From Sutcliffiella sp. FSL R7-0096 (GTDB taxonomy: Bacteria > Bacillota > Bacilli > Bacillales > Bacillaceae_I), in the NCBI RefSeq assembly GCF_038595065.1, contig NZ_CP152003.1, positions 4,196,001-4,260,000 on the forward strand: a DNA stretch of 64,000 bases, given 5' to 3'. This document shows, one piece after another, positions 43,902-56,589 of this stretch; position 1 is the stretch's first letter, and each line of letters starts with the position of its first letter. Below the pieces are notes generated by a model. The model did not search any database and had not been told where the DNA came from. It saw only the letters and a program-made list of their open reading frames with translations. Made by a program: the position numbers and the translations under genes.

Positions 43902-43902
43902 A

Positions 43903-44571
43903 TTAAAAAATTTTGCTTAACAGACCTTTTGGTTTTGCGTTCAAAACCACTCCCAATAAGTTTGCCTTTGCAATTTCCAGTGCTTTCTTTGCCTCTATAG
44001 CCCTGGCATTTTCCGTTTTACCATCTTTCACTACCATGATGACACCGTCACATTTGCTCGCAAATATTCGGGTGTCATTACCTTGTAGGGCAGGAGCAGA
44101 GTCGACCAGAATATAGTCAAAGCTTTTTGAAAGCTTTTCAAGCATTTGATCAAGAGTAGTAGATTTAAAGACTTTCTCTGTACTATATGGTATTGGTCCT
44201 GCAGTTAACACTTTCAATCTACCGATATTCGTCTGATTGATGGTTTCCTCCGACGTCTTTTGACCTGTTAGAACATTGGTCAAGCCGACGGTATTTTTTA
44301 TTTTAAACACTTTATGCAAGGACGGTTTTTTTATGTCAATATCAATTAGAAGTACATTCTGGCCGTTTTCTGCCAATGCTGCTCCCAAATGGGTGACAAT
44401 GGTCGTTTTTCCTTCTTTATAGCTAGGCGAAGTGAAAATGATGACTTTACTATTGTTTTCAAAAGAGGAGAATTCTAAGTTAAGTCTAACCCTTTCAATT
44501 TCTTCAATTAATGATTGAGGTGTCTGCTTGTTCCTTCTAAATATACCTTTATCAGCTAATTTTAGATTCAT
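43903..44571 (-). CDS. epsB: BY-kinase (CpsD/CapB family tyrosine kinase, EpsB-like)
   Basis: Cytosolic tyrosine kinase of 222 residues. Walker A is TSPSYKEGKTT, Walker A' LLIDIDIKKP, Walker B YILVDSAPAL. The usual Tyr-rich C-terminal tail is absent: the protein ends KPKGLLSKIF, so autophosphorylation sites are not obvious. It is activated by its membrane partner EpsA and sets polymer length and timing. It overlaps epsA by 20 bp. Confidence 0.9.
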   Translation of the reverse strand: MNLKLADKGIFRRNKQTPQSLIEEIERVRLNLEFSSFENNSKVIIFTSPSYKEGKTTIVTHLGAALAENGQNVLLIDIDIKKPSLHKVFKIKNTVGLTNVLTGQKTSEETINQTNIGRLKVLTAGPIPYSTEKVFKSTTLDQMLEKLSKSFDYILVDSAPALQGNDTRIFASKCDGVIMVVKDGKTENARAIEAKKALEIAKANLLGVVLNAKPKGLLSKIF

Positions 44572-45274
44572 TTACGTCACCTCTCACATAGGATTCGACC
44601 TTTTTCTCTTTGTTAGCTATCAATGTTTTCTTTTTATATTTTGATATAGTCCCCAGTACAGGTATTTCAAGTAGGTTCTCTATGTCTCTTTCCGATCTAA
44701 TCTTGTTATCCAAACTATCCAGCAAGAAAATAAATCCTATTCCGAGGATGGCACCCAATACCATCCCAATTTTTATCAGCCTATTGGATTCAGGATTTAT
44801 AGGAGCTTGATTTTCCTTGACGACAGCAGGATACAGTATTTCAATAGTGTCGAAATTCAACGTACTTGCTACCTGCTCCTTAAAGACTTTAGCTGTGGTG
44901 TTTGCTATTTCAGCAGATCGGTAAGGATCTGAATCGGTTACGTAGATTTTCACAATTTGAGAGTCTTGCACTGTCTGAACGCTAATTTGGTTGGCCAATC
45001 CCTCCATCGATCTTTGCAGTTCCAACTCCTTTATTACTGCTTCCATCACAGGTGGTTCTTTAACAAACACTTGCAACGTGTTGATTATGCTAGCACTATC
45101 TTGGATGAGTAGACTAGCCGAAGTCTGATATAGCGGCGTAGGCTTGGAAAAATGATTATAGATAGCAGAAGTTCCCGTTGTAATGATAACAAACAAGATA
45201 AGTATCCATGATTTCTTTATTAGAAGTTTTATTATCTTACCGATTTCAATTTCCTTATTACCATTTGAGTCCAT
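44552..45274 (-). CDS. epsA: Wzz/YveK-type polysaccharide co-polymerase (EpsA-like)
   Basis: Membrane adaptor of 240 residues with two transmembrane segments (SWILILFVIITTGTSAI near 35 and IGMVLGAILGIGFIFLLDSL near 170) flanking an extracytoplasmic domain; the C-terminus is cytosolic and activates the EpsB kinase. First gene of the eps operon; ATG 45274 follows AGTAGGGGTAGAC. About 75 bp of leader separates it from the promoter at 45355-45383. Confidence 0.9.
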   Translation of the reverse strand: MDSNGNKEIEIGKIIKLLIKKSWILILFVIITTGTSAIYNHFSKPTPLYQTSASLLIQDSASIINTLQVFVKEPPVMEAVIKELELQRSMEGLANQISVQTVQDSQIVKIYVTDSDPYRSAEIANTTAKVFKEQVASTLNFDTIEILYPAVVKENQAPINPESNRLIKIGMVLGAILGIGFIFLLDSLDNKIRSERDIENLLEIPVLGTISKYKKKTLIANKEKKVESYVRGDVNESKIS

Positions 45275-45354
45275 GTCTACCCCTACTTTCTTAATATGAA
45301 CGGATGTGCTATATTGAGAACATTTTTGTGGATTATTTTGTATTTATATACCAG

Positions 45355-45383
45355 ATTATAGTTCATTATATAGAACGTGTCAA
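45355..45383 (-). promoter_or_regulatory. eps operon promoter with SinR-type operator in the spacer
   Basis: Exact consensus TTGACA (45383-45378), 17 bp and TATAAT (45360-45355). The spacer contains the palindrome GTTCTATATAATGAAC (45376-45361), which keeps the GTTC-N8-GAAC outer arms of the SinR-type sites. A repressor bound here would block RNA polymerase directly. A GTTCTC half site lies downstream near 45317-45322. Confidence 0.82.
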
Positions 45384-45400
45384 CGAACAAGTTTTATTTT

Positions 45401-45607
45401 TTATATCATCGTGTCGTATGAACTTTTTACTATATTCATTTTCAATTTTTTCTTTCCTACCATTTTTAATGGTGAATACATTACTGGTGATGCAAGAAAT
45501 TGTTTCTTATCTATTAAATCCTCCGCACAATTCGGGCATCTCGATTGATCTTGCTCAAAGCTGCTATACGACTTTTTTTTGCATCGGCTGCATAATTTCA
45601 TATACAT
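45401..45607 (-). CDS. Small zinc-ribbon protein upstream of eps
   Basis: A 68-residue protein with two CxxC pairs, LCSRCKKKSYSSFEQDQSRCPNC, followed by a basic tail with KKKLKM. The start may be ATG 45607 or 45601 behind AAAGGGG. It is read in the eps direction, ends 18 bp upstream of the eps -35, and its own upstream region holds SinR-type sites at 45661 and 45694. Function unknown; a small regulator or a co-expressed factor is possible. I recognise no B. subtilis counterpart. Confidence 0.55.
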   Translation of the reverse strand: MYMKLCSRCKKKSYSSFEQDQSRCPNCAEDLIDKKQFLASPVMYSPLKMVGKKKLKMNIVKSSYDTMI

Positions 45608-45660
45608 ATTTAAGGTTTCCCCTTTAATTATGAATTTTGAATAATAGTATATAACAAATC

Positions 45661-45676
45661 GTTCTTTATAGAAAAC
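45661..45676. promoter_or_regulatory. SinR-type operator upstream of the zinc-ribbon gene
   Basis: GTTCTTTATAGAAAAC: one perfect half site and one degenerate arm. It lies about 55 bp upstream of the zinc-ribbon start codon in the divergent control region. Confidence 0.55.
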
Positions 45677-45693
45677 ATCAAAAAAGTTTAAAA

Positions 45694-45709
45694 TTTCTTA
45701 ATAAAGAAC
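45694..45709. promoter_or_regulatory. SinR-type operator in the eps/slrR-like control region
   Basis: TTTCTTAATAAAGAAC, an inverted repeat with one perfect AAAGAAC arm. Distances to the neighbouring sites are 33 bp and 63 bp. Confidence 0.55.
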
Positions 45710-45756
45710 TAATTTCGCCAGTTTTCTTTCTTATCCTCTCGTTTTTTGAATATTAT

Positions 45757-45789
45757 GTTTTTCACAAAGAACAATCAGTACTATATAAT
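45757..45789 (+). promoter_or_regulatory. Promoter of the SinR/SlrR-like gene with overlapping operator
   Basis: TTCACA (45761-45766), 17 bp, TATAAT (45784-45789). The -35 is covered by GTTTTTCACAAAGAAC (45757-45772), a SinR-type site with one perfect arm. This predicts repression by SinR or autoregulation. Confidence 0.7.
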
Positions 45790-45821
45790 GAACAACATAC
45801 ATAAATATAAGGAGACTACTG

Positions 45822-46202
45822 ATGATCGGGAAACGGATTAGGAAGCTAAGGAAGAGCAAAGGTTATTCACTAAGTGAGCTGGCCGAAAAAGCAGGCGTTT
45901 CAAAATCATATTTAAGTTATTTAGAACGTGATTTACAAACGAATCCATCATTACAATTTCTTCAAAAGATATCTGTGAGTTTAGGGACAAACATAGAATA
46001 CTTACTGGACGGTCAATCTACTAGTAAAATATCGGAACAGAGCAGATTTGTTATGGATGAGGAATGGAAGAAACTGATCCAGAAGGCCATTAGAGAAGGT
46101 ATGACAAAAGAGGATTTTATTAATTACCGGAGCTACCTTCAGTTTCAAAAGTGGCAATCATTTAATCGAAAAGATACCAAGGAGGAAGGCACAAGTGGTT
46201 GA
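45822..46202 (+). CDS. SinR/SlrR-like regulator divergent from eps
   Basis: Protein of 126 residues. Residues 1-65 are a SinR-type helix-turn-helix (IGKRIRKLRKSKGYSLSELAEKAGVSKSYLSYLERD, then NPSLQFLQKIS). Residues about 80-112 are a SinR-type hook (MDEEWKKLIQKAIREGMTKEDFINYRSYLQF). In B. subtilis slrR, a SinR paralogue, also lies next to epsA, so this is probably its positional counterpart. ATG 45822 follows AAGGAGACTACTG. It overlaps the SinI-like gene downstream by 8 bp. Confidence 0.85.
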   Translation: MIGKRIRKLRKSKGYSLSELAEKAGVSKSYLSYLERDLQTNPSLQFLQKISVSLGTNIEYLLDGQSTSKISEQSRFVMDEEWKKLIQKAIREGMTKEDFINYRSYLQFQKWQSFNRKDTKEEGTSG

Positions 46203-46329
46203 TACAGTAGATTTGGATTTGGAATGGGTTGAATTGATACTCGAAGCAAAAGATCTAGGAATAACGGATGAAGAAATTCGAAGGTTTTTTGAAGAGGTTA
46301 AGAAAGAAAATGTTATAACAAACAGATGA
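46195..46329 (+). CDS. SinI-like antirepressor translationally coupled to the SinR/SlrR-like gene
   Basis: A 44-residue protein starting at GTG 46195, behind AAGGAGG, and overlapping the regulator gene. It contains LDLEWVELILEAKDLGITDEEIRRFFEEV, the SinI hook. Its order, regulator then antagonist, is the reverse of the pair at 11425-11998 and of sinI-sinR in B. subtilis. The overlap should give matched amounts of both proteins. Confidence 0.8.
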   Translation: MVDTVDLDLEWVELILEAKDLGITDEEIRRFFEEVKKENVITNR

Positions 46330-46357
46330 AGCATGGTATATAAAAAGATAGCTGCAA

Positions 46358-46390
46358 AAAACCACTTTCCAGTTTGGAAAGTGGTTTTAA
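46358..46390. terminator. Bidirectional terminator between the SinI-like gene and secG
   Basis: AACCACTTTCC pairs with GGAAAGTGGTT around AGTTT, with TTTTAATTT on the plus side and TTTTTTGC on the minus side. It serves the convergent SinI-like and secG genes. Confidence 0.85.
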
Positions 46391-46394
46391 TTTA

Positions 46395-46625
46395 TTATGC
46401 GAAGTATGCAATAGACAGTGTCAGGATAAAGAATAATACAGAGAGAACGACTGTCGCACGGTGTAGAACAAGATCTAGGCCGCGTGCTTTTTGTTTTCCG
46501 AAAAGTGTTTCTGCTCCACCGGAGATTGCTCCTGAAAGACCCGCACTTTTACCTGATTGAAGTAGTACTACTGTGATCAAAGAGATTGCTACGATAATAA
46601 GTAAAATAGTAAGAAATAACGTCAT
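46395..46625 (-). CDS. secG: Preprotein translocase subunit SecG
   Basis: Small membrane subunit of SecYEG, 76 residues with two transmembrane helices ([20 protein letters not shown] and [15 protein letters not shown]) and the family loop [25 protein letters not shown]. In B. subtilis it is followed by est-rnr-smpB-ssrA; here a terminator and 35 kb of accessory genes come next. Confidence 0.93.
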   Translation of the reverse strand: MTLFLTILLIIVAISLITVVLLQSGKSAGLSGAISGGAETLFGKQKARGLDLVLHRATVVLSVLFFILTLSIAYFA

Positions 46626-46730
46626 GTAAACTACACCTCCTGCGGAACGTACATATCTGATTATATTAAATGTACCACATTATGACAAGGTGGACAAGAG
46701 GAAATGAGAGGTAGACTATCCCTTTTACCC

Positions 46731-46860
46731 ACCGCTGTTCCTTTCCGCAAATGGCTTCGCTTTCCGCGGGGCGACCTTGAGCCTCCTCACTTCGTTGCGG
46801 GGTCTCAAGATTGTCGCTACTCCCCCGCTGGAGTCTTCGCCATTTGCTCCAATCCACAGC
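46731..46860 (-). repeat. Dispersed intergenic repeat, copy 5
   Basis: Plus-strand ends are ACCGCTGTTCCTTTCCGC and GCTCCAATCCACAGC, with GAGCCTCCTCACTTCG...GGGGTCTC in the middle. It lies between the eno terminator and secG. Confidence 0.85.
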
Positions 46861-46876
46861 TTAGAAGTCAAATAAA

Positions 46877-46906
46877 CAAAAAAGAACCCAACCTAGGTTG
46901 GGTTCT
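46877..46906 (-). terminator. Terminator of the glycolytic operon after eno
   Basis: On the minus strand AGAACCCAACC and GGTTGGGTTCT form a perfect hairpin with a two-base loop, followed by TTTTTT. It is 13 bp past the eno stop codon. Confidence 0.92.
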
Positions 46907-46918
46907 CGAGTGAAGAAA

Positions 46919-48253
<1,335 letters not shown>

Positions 48254-48265
48254 TTACTGCATTAA

Positions 48266-48400
48266 CACCGCTTTTGATTTGCGTTCCAGGTGTTCGCTTT
48301 CCGCGGGACGGTGCTTGAGCCTCCTCACTTCGTTGCGGGGTCTCAAGCAACCGTTATCCCCCGCAGGAGTCTCACACCTTGCACTCCAATCAAAAGCTAG
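48266..48400 (-). repeat. Dispersed intergenic repeat, copy 6 (inside the glycolytic operon)
   Basis: Plus-strand ends CACCGCTTTTGATTTGCG and GCACTCCAATCAAAAGC; the middle carries GAGCCTCCTCACTTCGTTGCGGGGTCTC as in copy 5. It lies between gpmI and eno and reads in the direction of transcription. Confidence 0.85.
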
Positions 48401-48410
48401 AAATCAGTCA

Positions 48411-50879
<2,469 letters not shown>

Positions 50880-50898
50880 AAACTTTATAATACAAAAA

Positions 50899-52083
50899 TT
50901 ACTTATCGTTCAGCGCAACTACTCCTGGAAGTTCTTTGCCTTCCATGAATTCTAGGGATGCGCCTCCACCAGTTGAGATATGGCTCATTTTGTCTGCGAG
51001 GTTGAATTTTTCAACAGCAGCCGCAGAGTCTCCTCCACCGATGACAGAGTATGTATCGGTAGCTTCTGCCAGGGCTTCACCTACTGCTTTCGTGCCGCCA
51101 GCAAATGCATCTAGTTCGAATACTCCCATTGGTCCATTCCAGATGACTAGCTTGGAGTTCTTGATGACATCCGCGTAGATTTCACGTGATTTAGGTCCGC
51201 AATCAAGGCCTTCCCAGTCGCTTGGAATTTCTTCAACAGGTACGATTTGCGTGTTTGCGTCGTTGGAGAAATCATCTGCTACGACTACATCCACAGGCAT
51301 GTACATGTTCACGCCTTTTTCTTTTGCTTGTTCCATGAAGGATTTAGCAAGATCGATTTTGTCTTCTTCTAGTAAGGATTTCCCTACACCATAGCCTTTT
51401 GCCTTGATGAACGTGTATGCCAGTCCACCACCGATGATTAGGTTGTCCACTTTGTTTAGAAGATTTTCAATCACACCGATTTTATCTTTAACCTTTGCTC
51501 CACCGATGATCGCCGTGAAAGGACGCTCAGGGTTGGATAGGGCTTTTCCTAGTACTTCTAATTCTTTTTCCATTAAGAGGCCTGCAACTGCCGGTAAGTG
51601 CTGGGCAATACCTTCTGTGGAAGCATGTGCACGGTGAGCAGCGCCGAATGCGTCATTCACATACACGTCTGCAAGCTCAGCGAACGCCTTTGCAAGTTCT
51701 GGATCGTTTTTCTCTTCACCAGGGTAGAAACGAACGTTTTCTAATAAAAGAACGTCTCCCTCACTCATCTCGCTTACCAATGCTTGTACGGAATCTCCGT
51801 AAGCTTCATCCGCTTTTTTCACATCTTTTCCAAGAAGCTCTTGTAGACGAGCTGCAACCGCATTTAAGCGAAGCTCTTCGACTACTTGCCCTTTTGGACG
51901 TCCTAAGTGGCTTGCAAGTAAGACTTTCGCGCCGTTATCCACTAGGTGCTTGATTGTTGGCAATGCAGCACGGATACGGGTTTCGTCAGTTACTTGTCCG
52001 TCCTTCATCGGTACGTTAAAGTCCACACGACAAAATACGCGTTTGCCTTTGACGTCGATGTCACGAATACTTTTCTTGTTCAT
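50899..52083 (-). CDS. pgk: Phosphoglycerate kinase
   Basis: Two-domain kinase of 394 residues, family length. [27 protein letters not shown] and [13 protein letters not shown] form the substrate site in the N-domain; [19 protein letters not shown] and GGGDSAAAV the nucleotide site in the C-domain. It makes ATP and 3-phosphoglycerate. It follows gap after about 205 bp that include a hairpin. Confidence 0.97.
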   Translation of the reverse strand: MNKKSIRDIDVKGKRVFCRVDFNVPMKDGQVTDETRIRAALPTIKHLVDNGAKVLLASHLGRPKGQVVEELRLNAVAARLQELLGKDVKKADEAYGDSVQALVSEMSEGDVLLLENVRFYPGEEKNDPELAKAFAELADVYVNDAFGAAHRAHASTEGIAQHLPAVAGLLMEKELEVLGKALSNPERPFTAIIGGAKVKDKIGVIENLLNKVDNLIIGGGLAYTFIKAKGYGVGKSLLEEDKIDLAKSFMEQAKEKGVNMYMPVDVVVADDFSNDANTQIVPVEEIPSDWEGLDCGPKSREIYADVIKNSKLVIWNGPMGVFELDAFAGGTKAVGEALAEATDTYSVIGGGDSAAAVEKFNLADKMSHISTGGGASLEFMEGKELPGVVALNDK

Positions 52084-52185
52084 TGAAACGGCCTCCCTTT
52101 AAAGGAAATTTGTTTGGTACTGAGTGATTTCAGTAGGAGTCAAGTGACTTCCGCTTCCATCACATCAATAAAGTCTTTATAAACA

Positions 52186-52222
52186 TGAAAAGAGGGAGGG
52201 GTGTGTTCCCCAATCCCCCTCT
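52186..52222 (-). terminator. Hairpin between gap and pgk (partial terminator)
   Basis: On the minus strand AGAGGGGGATTGGGG pairs with CCCCTCCCTCT, followed by TTTTC. In B. subtilis a comparable structure limits read-through so that gap mRNA is most abundant; a similar role is inferred. Confidence 0.6.
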
Positions 52223-52288
52223 ACTTCACATGTCTTATTATAGAATGCTGATAAGGTTTATCCAAGCAATATCTTTTTGCTATGAAAA

Positions 52289-53494
<1,206 letters not shown>

Positions 53495-53509
53495 TTATAG
53501 AAGGGATGT

Positions 53510-54529
53510 TTAGTCCCTAATTAACTCTTTTGCTGCTCCTTCATCCGTGATGAGGATGGTGTGGGGAGCTTTTTTTAGATACGCTTGAATCGCTTTTGCC
53601 TTCGAGGCACCGCCGGCTACTGCAATCACACATTGTATCTTTTCCAAATCTGCGAGCTGCATTCCTACCGTCTGCACTTTGTGTACTACTTCTCCGGCTT
53701 CATTAAAGTAGTAACCGAAAGCTTCTGCCACGGCGCTAGCCTGTTCGATCTTACGCATATTCTCCGGCGCTGTTTTACGGCGCTCTGCCATTGTTTTAGC
53801 GTCTCCAATTCCATGAATAACCATACTAGAATTTTTGATGAGGGAAATCACTTCTTTTATTGAAGGCTCCTCAATCATCGACTGGTAGGATTCATGGCTC
53901 AGTGAATCAGGTATATGCAAGAGCCTGTAGTCGCCCGAAGCCTTCTCCGCCATGGTGGCACAGATGGAGTTCGACTGGTTTTGCACCTTTTCACCAAGAC
54001 CGCCTCGAGCCGGGACAAATAGCAAGTTGCGATTCTTTGTGTCGGGTGTCATCATTTCCGCTACGGAGGAAACAGTCGTTCCGCCAGCTACGGCAATGAT
54101 ATTGTCGTCATGGAATCGTTCTCGCATGGTTGCCACGCTTGCACGGCCGAGTTCCTTCTTCACCCAAGGGGATTGGTCACTGTCACCCGGAACCACGACA
54201 ACTTTTGTAATCCCTAACTTTTCTTCTATTCCCGCTTCCAACAGCTTTAAACCGGAAACCTCTTTCATGATCTCTTCCAGGTCCTTGATAAGGAATTCCC
54301 CTTCACTCGTCAATGTCATGCCGGCAACACTCACAAGAATCAGGTTCTGTGCTTTGAGAAAATCTACCTCGCTTCTCAGCACACGTTCACTCAAACCCAG
54401 ACTACCTGATAAGCTTCTTCTTCCAATCGGCTGCATCAACCTTATGTATCTCAGGATCTCGTATCGTTTCTGCATAATGGAAAGAAGATCAGGCAACAAT
54501 TTCTTTTGTACTTCAATAATCTGCTTCAT
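53510..54529 (-). CDS. cggR: Central glycolytic genes regulator CggR
   Basis: SorC/DeoR-type repressor of 339 residues. An N-terminal winged helix (RYEILRYIRLMQPIGRRSLSGSLGLSERVLRSEVDFL) is followed by a sugar-binding domain (VVVPGDSDQS, IAVAGGTTVSSVAEMM, HGIGDAKTMAERR, VAVAGGASKAKAI). Fructose-1,6-bisphosphate weakens DNA binding in the B. subtilis protein. Its operator and promoter are visible just upstream, so autoregulation is expected. Confidence 0.95.
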   Translation of the reverse strand: MKQIIEVQKKLLPDLLSIMQKRYEILRYIRLMQPIGRRSLSGSLGLSERVLRSEVDFLKAQNLILVSVAGMTLTSEGEFLIKDLEEIMKEVSGLKLLEAGIEEKLGITKVVVVPGDSDQSPWVKKELGRASVATMRERFHDDNIIAVAGGTTVSSVAEMMTPDTKNRNLLFVPARGGLGEKVQNQSNSICATMAEKASGDYRLLHIPDSLSHESYQSMIEEPSIKEVISLIKNSSMVIHGIGDAKTMAERRKTAPENMRKIEQASAVAEAFGYYFNEAGEVVHKVQTVGMQLADLEKIQCVIAVAGGASKAKAIQAYLKKAPHTILITDEGAAKELIRD

Positions 54530-54589
54530 TATAGCTTCCCCTTCAGAGTGTGTATTTTACCTGATGGACAAAATAACGTCCGCTTTCTG

Positions 54590-54625
54590 GACGTTTAACG
54601 TCCCGCTATGACATATTATGTCCCA
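54590..54625 (-). promoter_or_regulatory. CggR operator
   Basis: The minus strand reads GGGAC-N6-TGTC-N4-CGGGAC-N6-CGTC, matching the B. subtilis CggR site CGGGAC-N6-TGTC-N4-CGGGAC-N6-TGTC with small changes. It lies 35-70 bp downstream of the proposed -10, so bound CggR would act as a roadblock. Confidence 0.88.
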
Positions 54626-54660
54626 GTAGCGGTAAAAAAAATCACCCTTGCTACAAGTTG

Positions 54661-54689
54661 ATTGTAACAAAGGTGAAACCCTTATGCAA
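54661..54689 (-). promoter_or_regulatory. Promoter of cggR and the glycolytic operon
   Basis: TTGCAT (54689-54684), 17 bp, TACAAT (54666-54661). It lies just downstream of the glutaredoxin-like gene and upstream of the CggR operator. Confidence 0.78.
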
Positions 54690-54696
54690 CTAGGGT

Positions 54697-54939
54697 TTAG
54701 CGGATTTTTTTAAGTAAACGCTTTCTTACTTCTTCTTTGTTCACTTGCCCATAAGCAAGCATTTCTCCCTCATGCTCCACTACCGGGATCATAAGCTGAT
54801 ATTTTTCCAAAAGAACATCGTCTTTATAGATATCAAATTCTTCTATTGTAAAATTATATTCGGATTGCAGCTCTTTTAGCTTTGTTTTTGCTTTATCACA
54901 AAGTGGGCAATCCACCTTTGTAAAAAATTGAAGGTTCAT
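54697..54939 (-). CDS. Glutaredoxin family protein
   Basis: Thioredoxin-fold protein of 80 residues with the active site DCPLCDKA near residue 10 and the cis-Pro in MIPVVEHEGEML. It has the glutaredoxin-like (NrdH/DUF836) layout. The redox partner is not evident. It lies between rpoN and cggR, a position also seen in other Bacillus genomes. Confidence 0.85.
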   Translation of the reverse strand: MNLQFFTKVDCPLCDKAKTKLKELQSEYNFTIEEFDIYKDDVLLEKYQLMIPVVEHEGEMLAYGQVNKEEVRKRLLKKIR

Positions 54940-54959
54940 TTTTGCATCTGCCTTTCTAT

Positions 54960-56303
54960 CTAGTCATACCTTTTTCTCATGGAGGAACTCGGTATGTTCA
55001 AAAGATCCCTGTATTTTGCCACCGTTCTCCGCGAGATAGTTATATGATACTGCTTTTGCAAGATGTTTGTCAGCTGCTGATCGGACAAAGGCCTCTGTTT
55101 GTTTTCATTTTTCACCAGTTCTTCGACAAGCTGCTGTACCTGCTTTGTCGACGTTTCCTCTTCATACTGCCGTGTAAGCCCTTGGCTGAAAAAATATTTC
55201 AGTTCGAACATCCCGTATGGTGTCTGCACGTATTTTTCCTTTGTCGCACGGCTCACGGTGGACTCATGAATATCAAGCCTTGTCGCAATATCTTTTAATG
55301 TTAGCGGTTTCAAAAAAGAGGGTCCGTTAAAGAAGAAAGATTGCTGAGTTTGGAGGATCTCTTCCATCACTTTTACAAGGGTGTATTTGCGGTGCTCCAT
55401 GCTTTTGACGATCCAATGGCATTGTTGCAGCTTTTCCTGTAGATAGGATTCTAGTTCGTTCTTACTTTTAAGTGCGGCCTCGTTTTGCTTGTTTATTTTT
55501 ATTTGAGGAATGATTTCTTCATTCAATGATACGACGAATTGGTTTTGATGCTTTTGGACGACCAGGTCCGGAATGATGTACTTGGGCCTTTCTGTTGTTT
55601 CATACTTATTTCCTGGACGCGGGTTCAATTGGACAATTTCATCGTGAATTCCCTGTATCTGTTTAAGGCTGATGGCATACTTTTTGGCAAGCGTCTTCCA
55701 CGCTTTTTCAGCAAAAAGAGTGAAGTCGTTCTCAAGTATCGCCTCTGCCATTTCGTTCCGGTTTGACTGCTCCCTGCGTCTTAATTGCAGCAACAAGCAT
55801 TCCTGAAGATTTCTCGCACCCACTCCAGCTGGTTCCAGTTGTTTAATGTGAGTAAGCAGCTTTTCGATTGTTTCTGTTGTTGTCTTTAGCTGCTTCGTAA
55901 TGGACGCTGGATCCTCTTGAATGTAGCCATTCGGATCCATGTACTGGATGACTCGTCTTGCAAGCTTTCTCTCTTCGGGTGAGAGCGGGCTGTCGACTAG
56001 TTGCTGTTCTATATATTGCTGGAGGGTTTCTCCATGCTTGCTGAAGTTTTCGATGGAAAAGGTTTGTAGAGTGGTGGTTCCAATCTTCCTTGGTTTAAGT
56101 CGCTGCACCCTTGAAGAGGCAAGCTCCCTTTGTGTAGCTGGCATTTTCAGCTCCATAAGCGGATTCTCCAGTGACTGCTCCTTCAGGAAATCAACCATCT
56201 CAAGCGTCGAATACTGCAACAACGTAATCGCCTGCTTCAGCTCCTGCGTCATCGCAAGCCTCAACGACTGCTCCTGATACAAACCAACGGACTGCTTCAT
56301 CAT
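54960..56303 (-). CDS. rpoN: RNA polymerase sigma-54 factor
   Basis: SigL/RpoN of about 447 residues. Region I: LYQEQSLRLAMTQELKQAITLLQYSTLEMVDFL; core-binding region in the middle; the C-terminal RpoN box region shows LKDIATRLDIHESTVSRATKEKYVQTPYG and the degenerate RpoN box ISRRTVAKYRDLLNI in place of ARRTVAKYRE. ATG 56303 was chosen for its distance from GGAGGAGG; 56300 and 56312 are possible. It controls catabolic operons with enhancer-binding activators; none is in this window. Confidence 0.94.
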   Translation of the reverse strand: MMKQSVGLYQEQSLRLAMTQELKQAITLLQYSTLEMVDFLKEQSLENPLMELKMPATQRELASSRVQRLKPRKIGTTTLQTFSIENFSKHGETLQQYIEQQLVDSPLSPEERKLARRVIQYMDPNGYIQEDPASITKQLKTTTETIEKLLTHIKQLEPAGVGARNLQECLLLQLRRREQSNRNEMAEAILENDFTLFAEKAWKTLAKKYAISLKQIQGIHDEIVQLNPRPGNKYETTERPKYIIPDLVVQKHQNQFVVSLNEEIIPQIKINKQNEAALKSKNELESYLQEKLQQCHWIVKSMEHRKYTLVKVMEEILQTQQSFFFNGPSFLKPLTLKDIATRLDIHESTVSRATKEKYVQTPYGMFELKYFFSQGLTRQYEEETSTKQVQQLVEELVKNENKQRPLSDQQLTNILQKQYHITISRRTVAKYRDLLNIPSSSMRKRYD

Positions 56304-56589
56304 ACTTACCATTCCTCCTCCGGCCACTCTCCGATCCAGTTTTCGGTCTCTCCCTATATTCTACATGAGTTTGTGGGACTTGTAAGCTTTAAAAATCTTC
56401 CTTTAGGGGTCAGACCCCGGCAGGAATTTCTCCACCTATGTCGAAGGGCGATCTTTTTTGCTAGCGGTGCTTGCTAATTATTCTATTTTATTATGGTGTT
56501 TGGATTGTCATACTTAATTTTCATGGTGAATGGTGAGATTTTGGGGTGAAGTTGGGATTGGGAGTTGCTGGTGGGTGAGGCTACAGGGG

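Noticed and set aside
45304-45627. 107-codon plus-strand frame
   Set aside because: Antisense to the zinc-ribbon gene and covers the eps promoter; no ribosome binding site.
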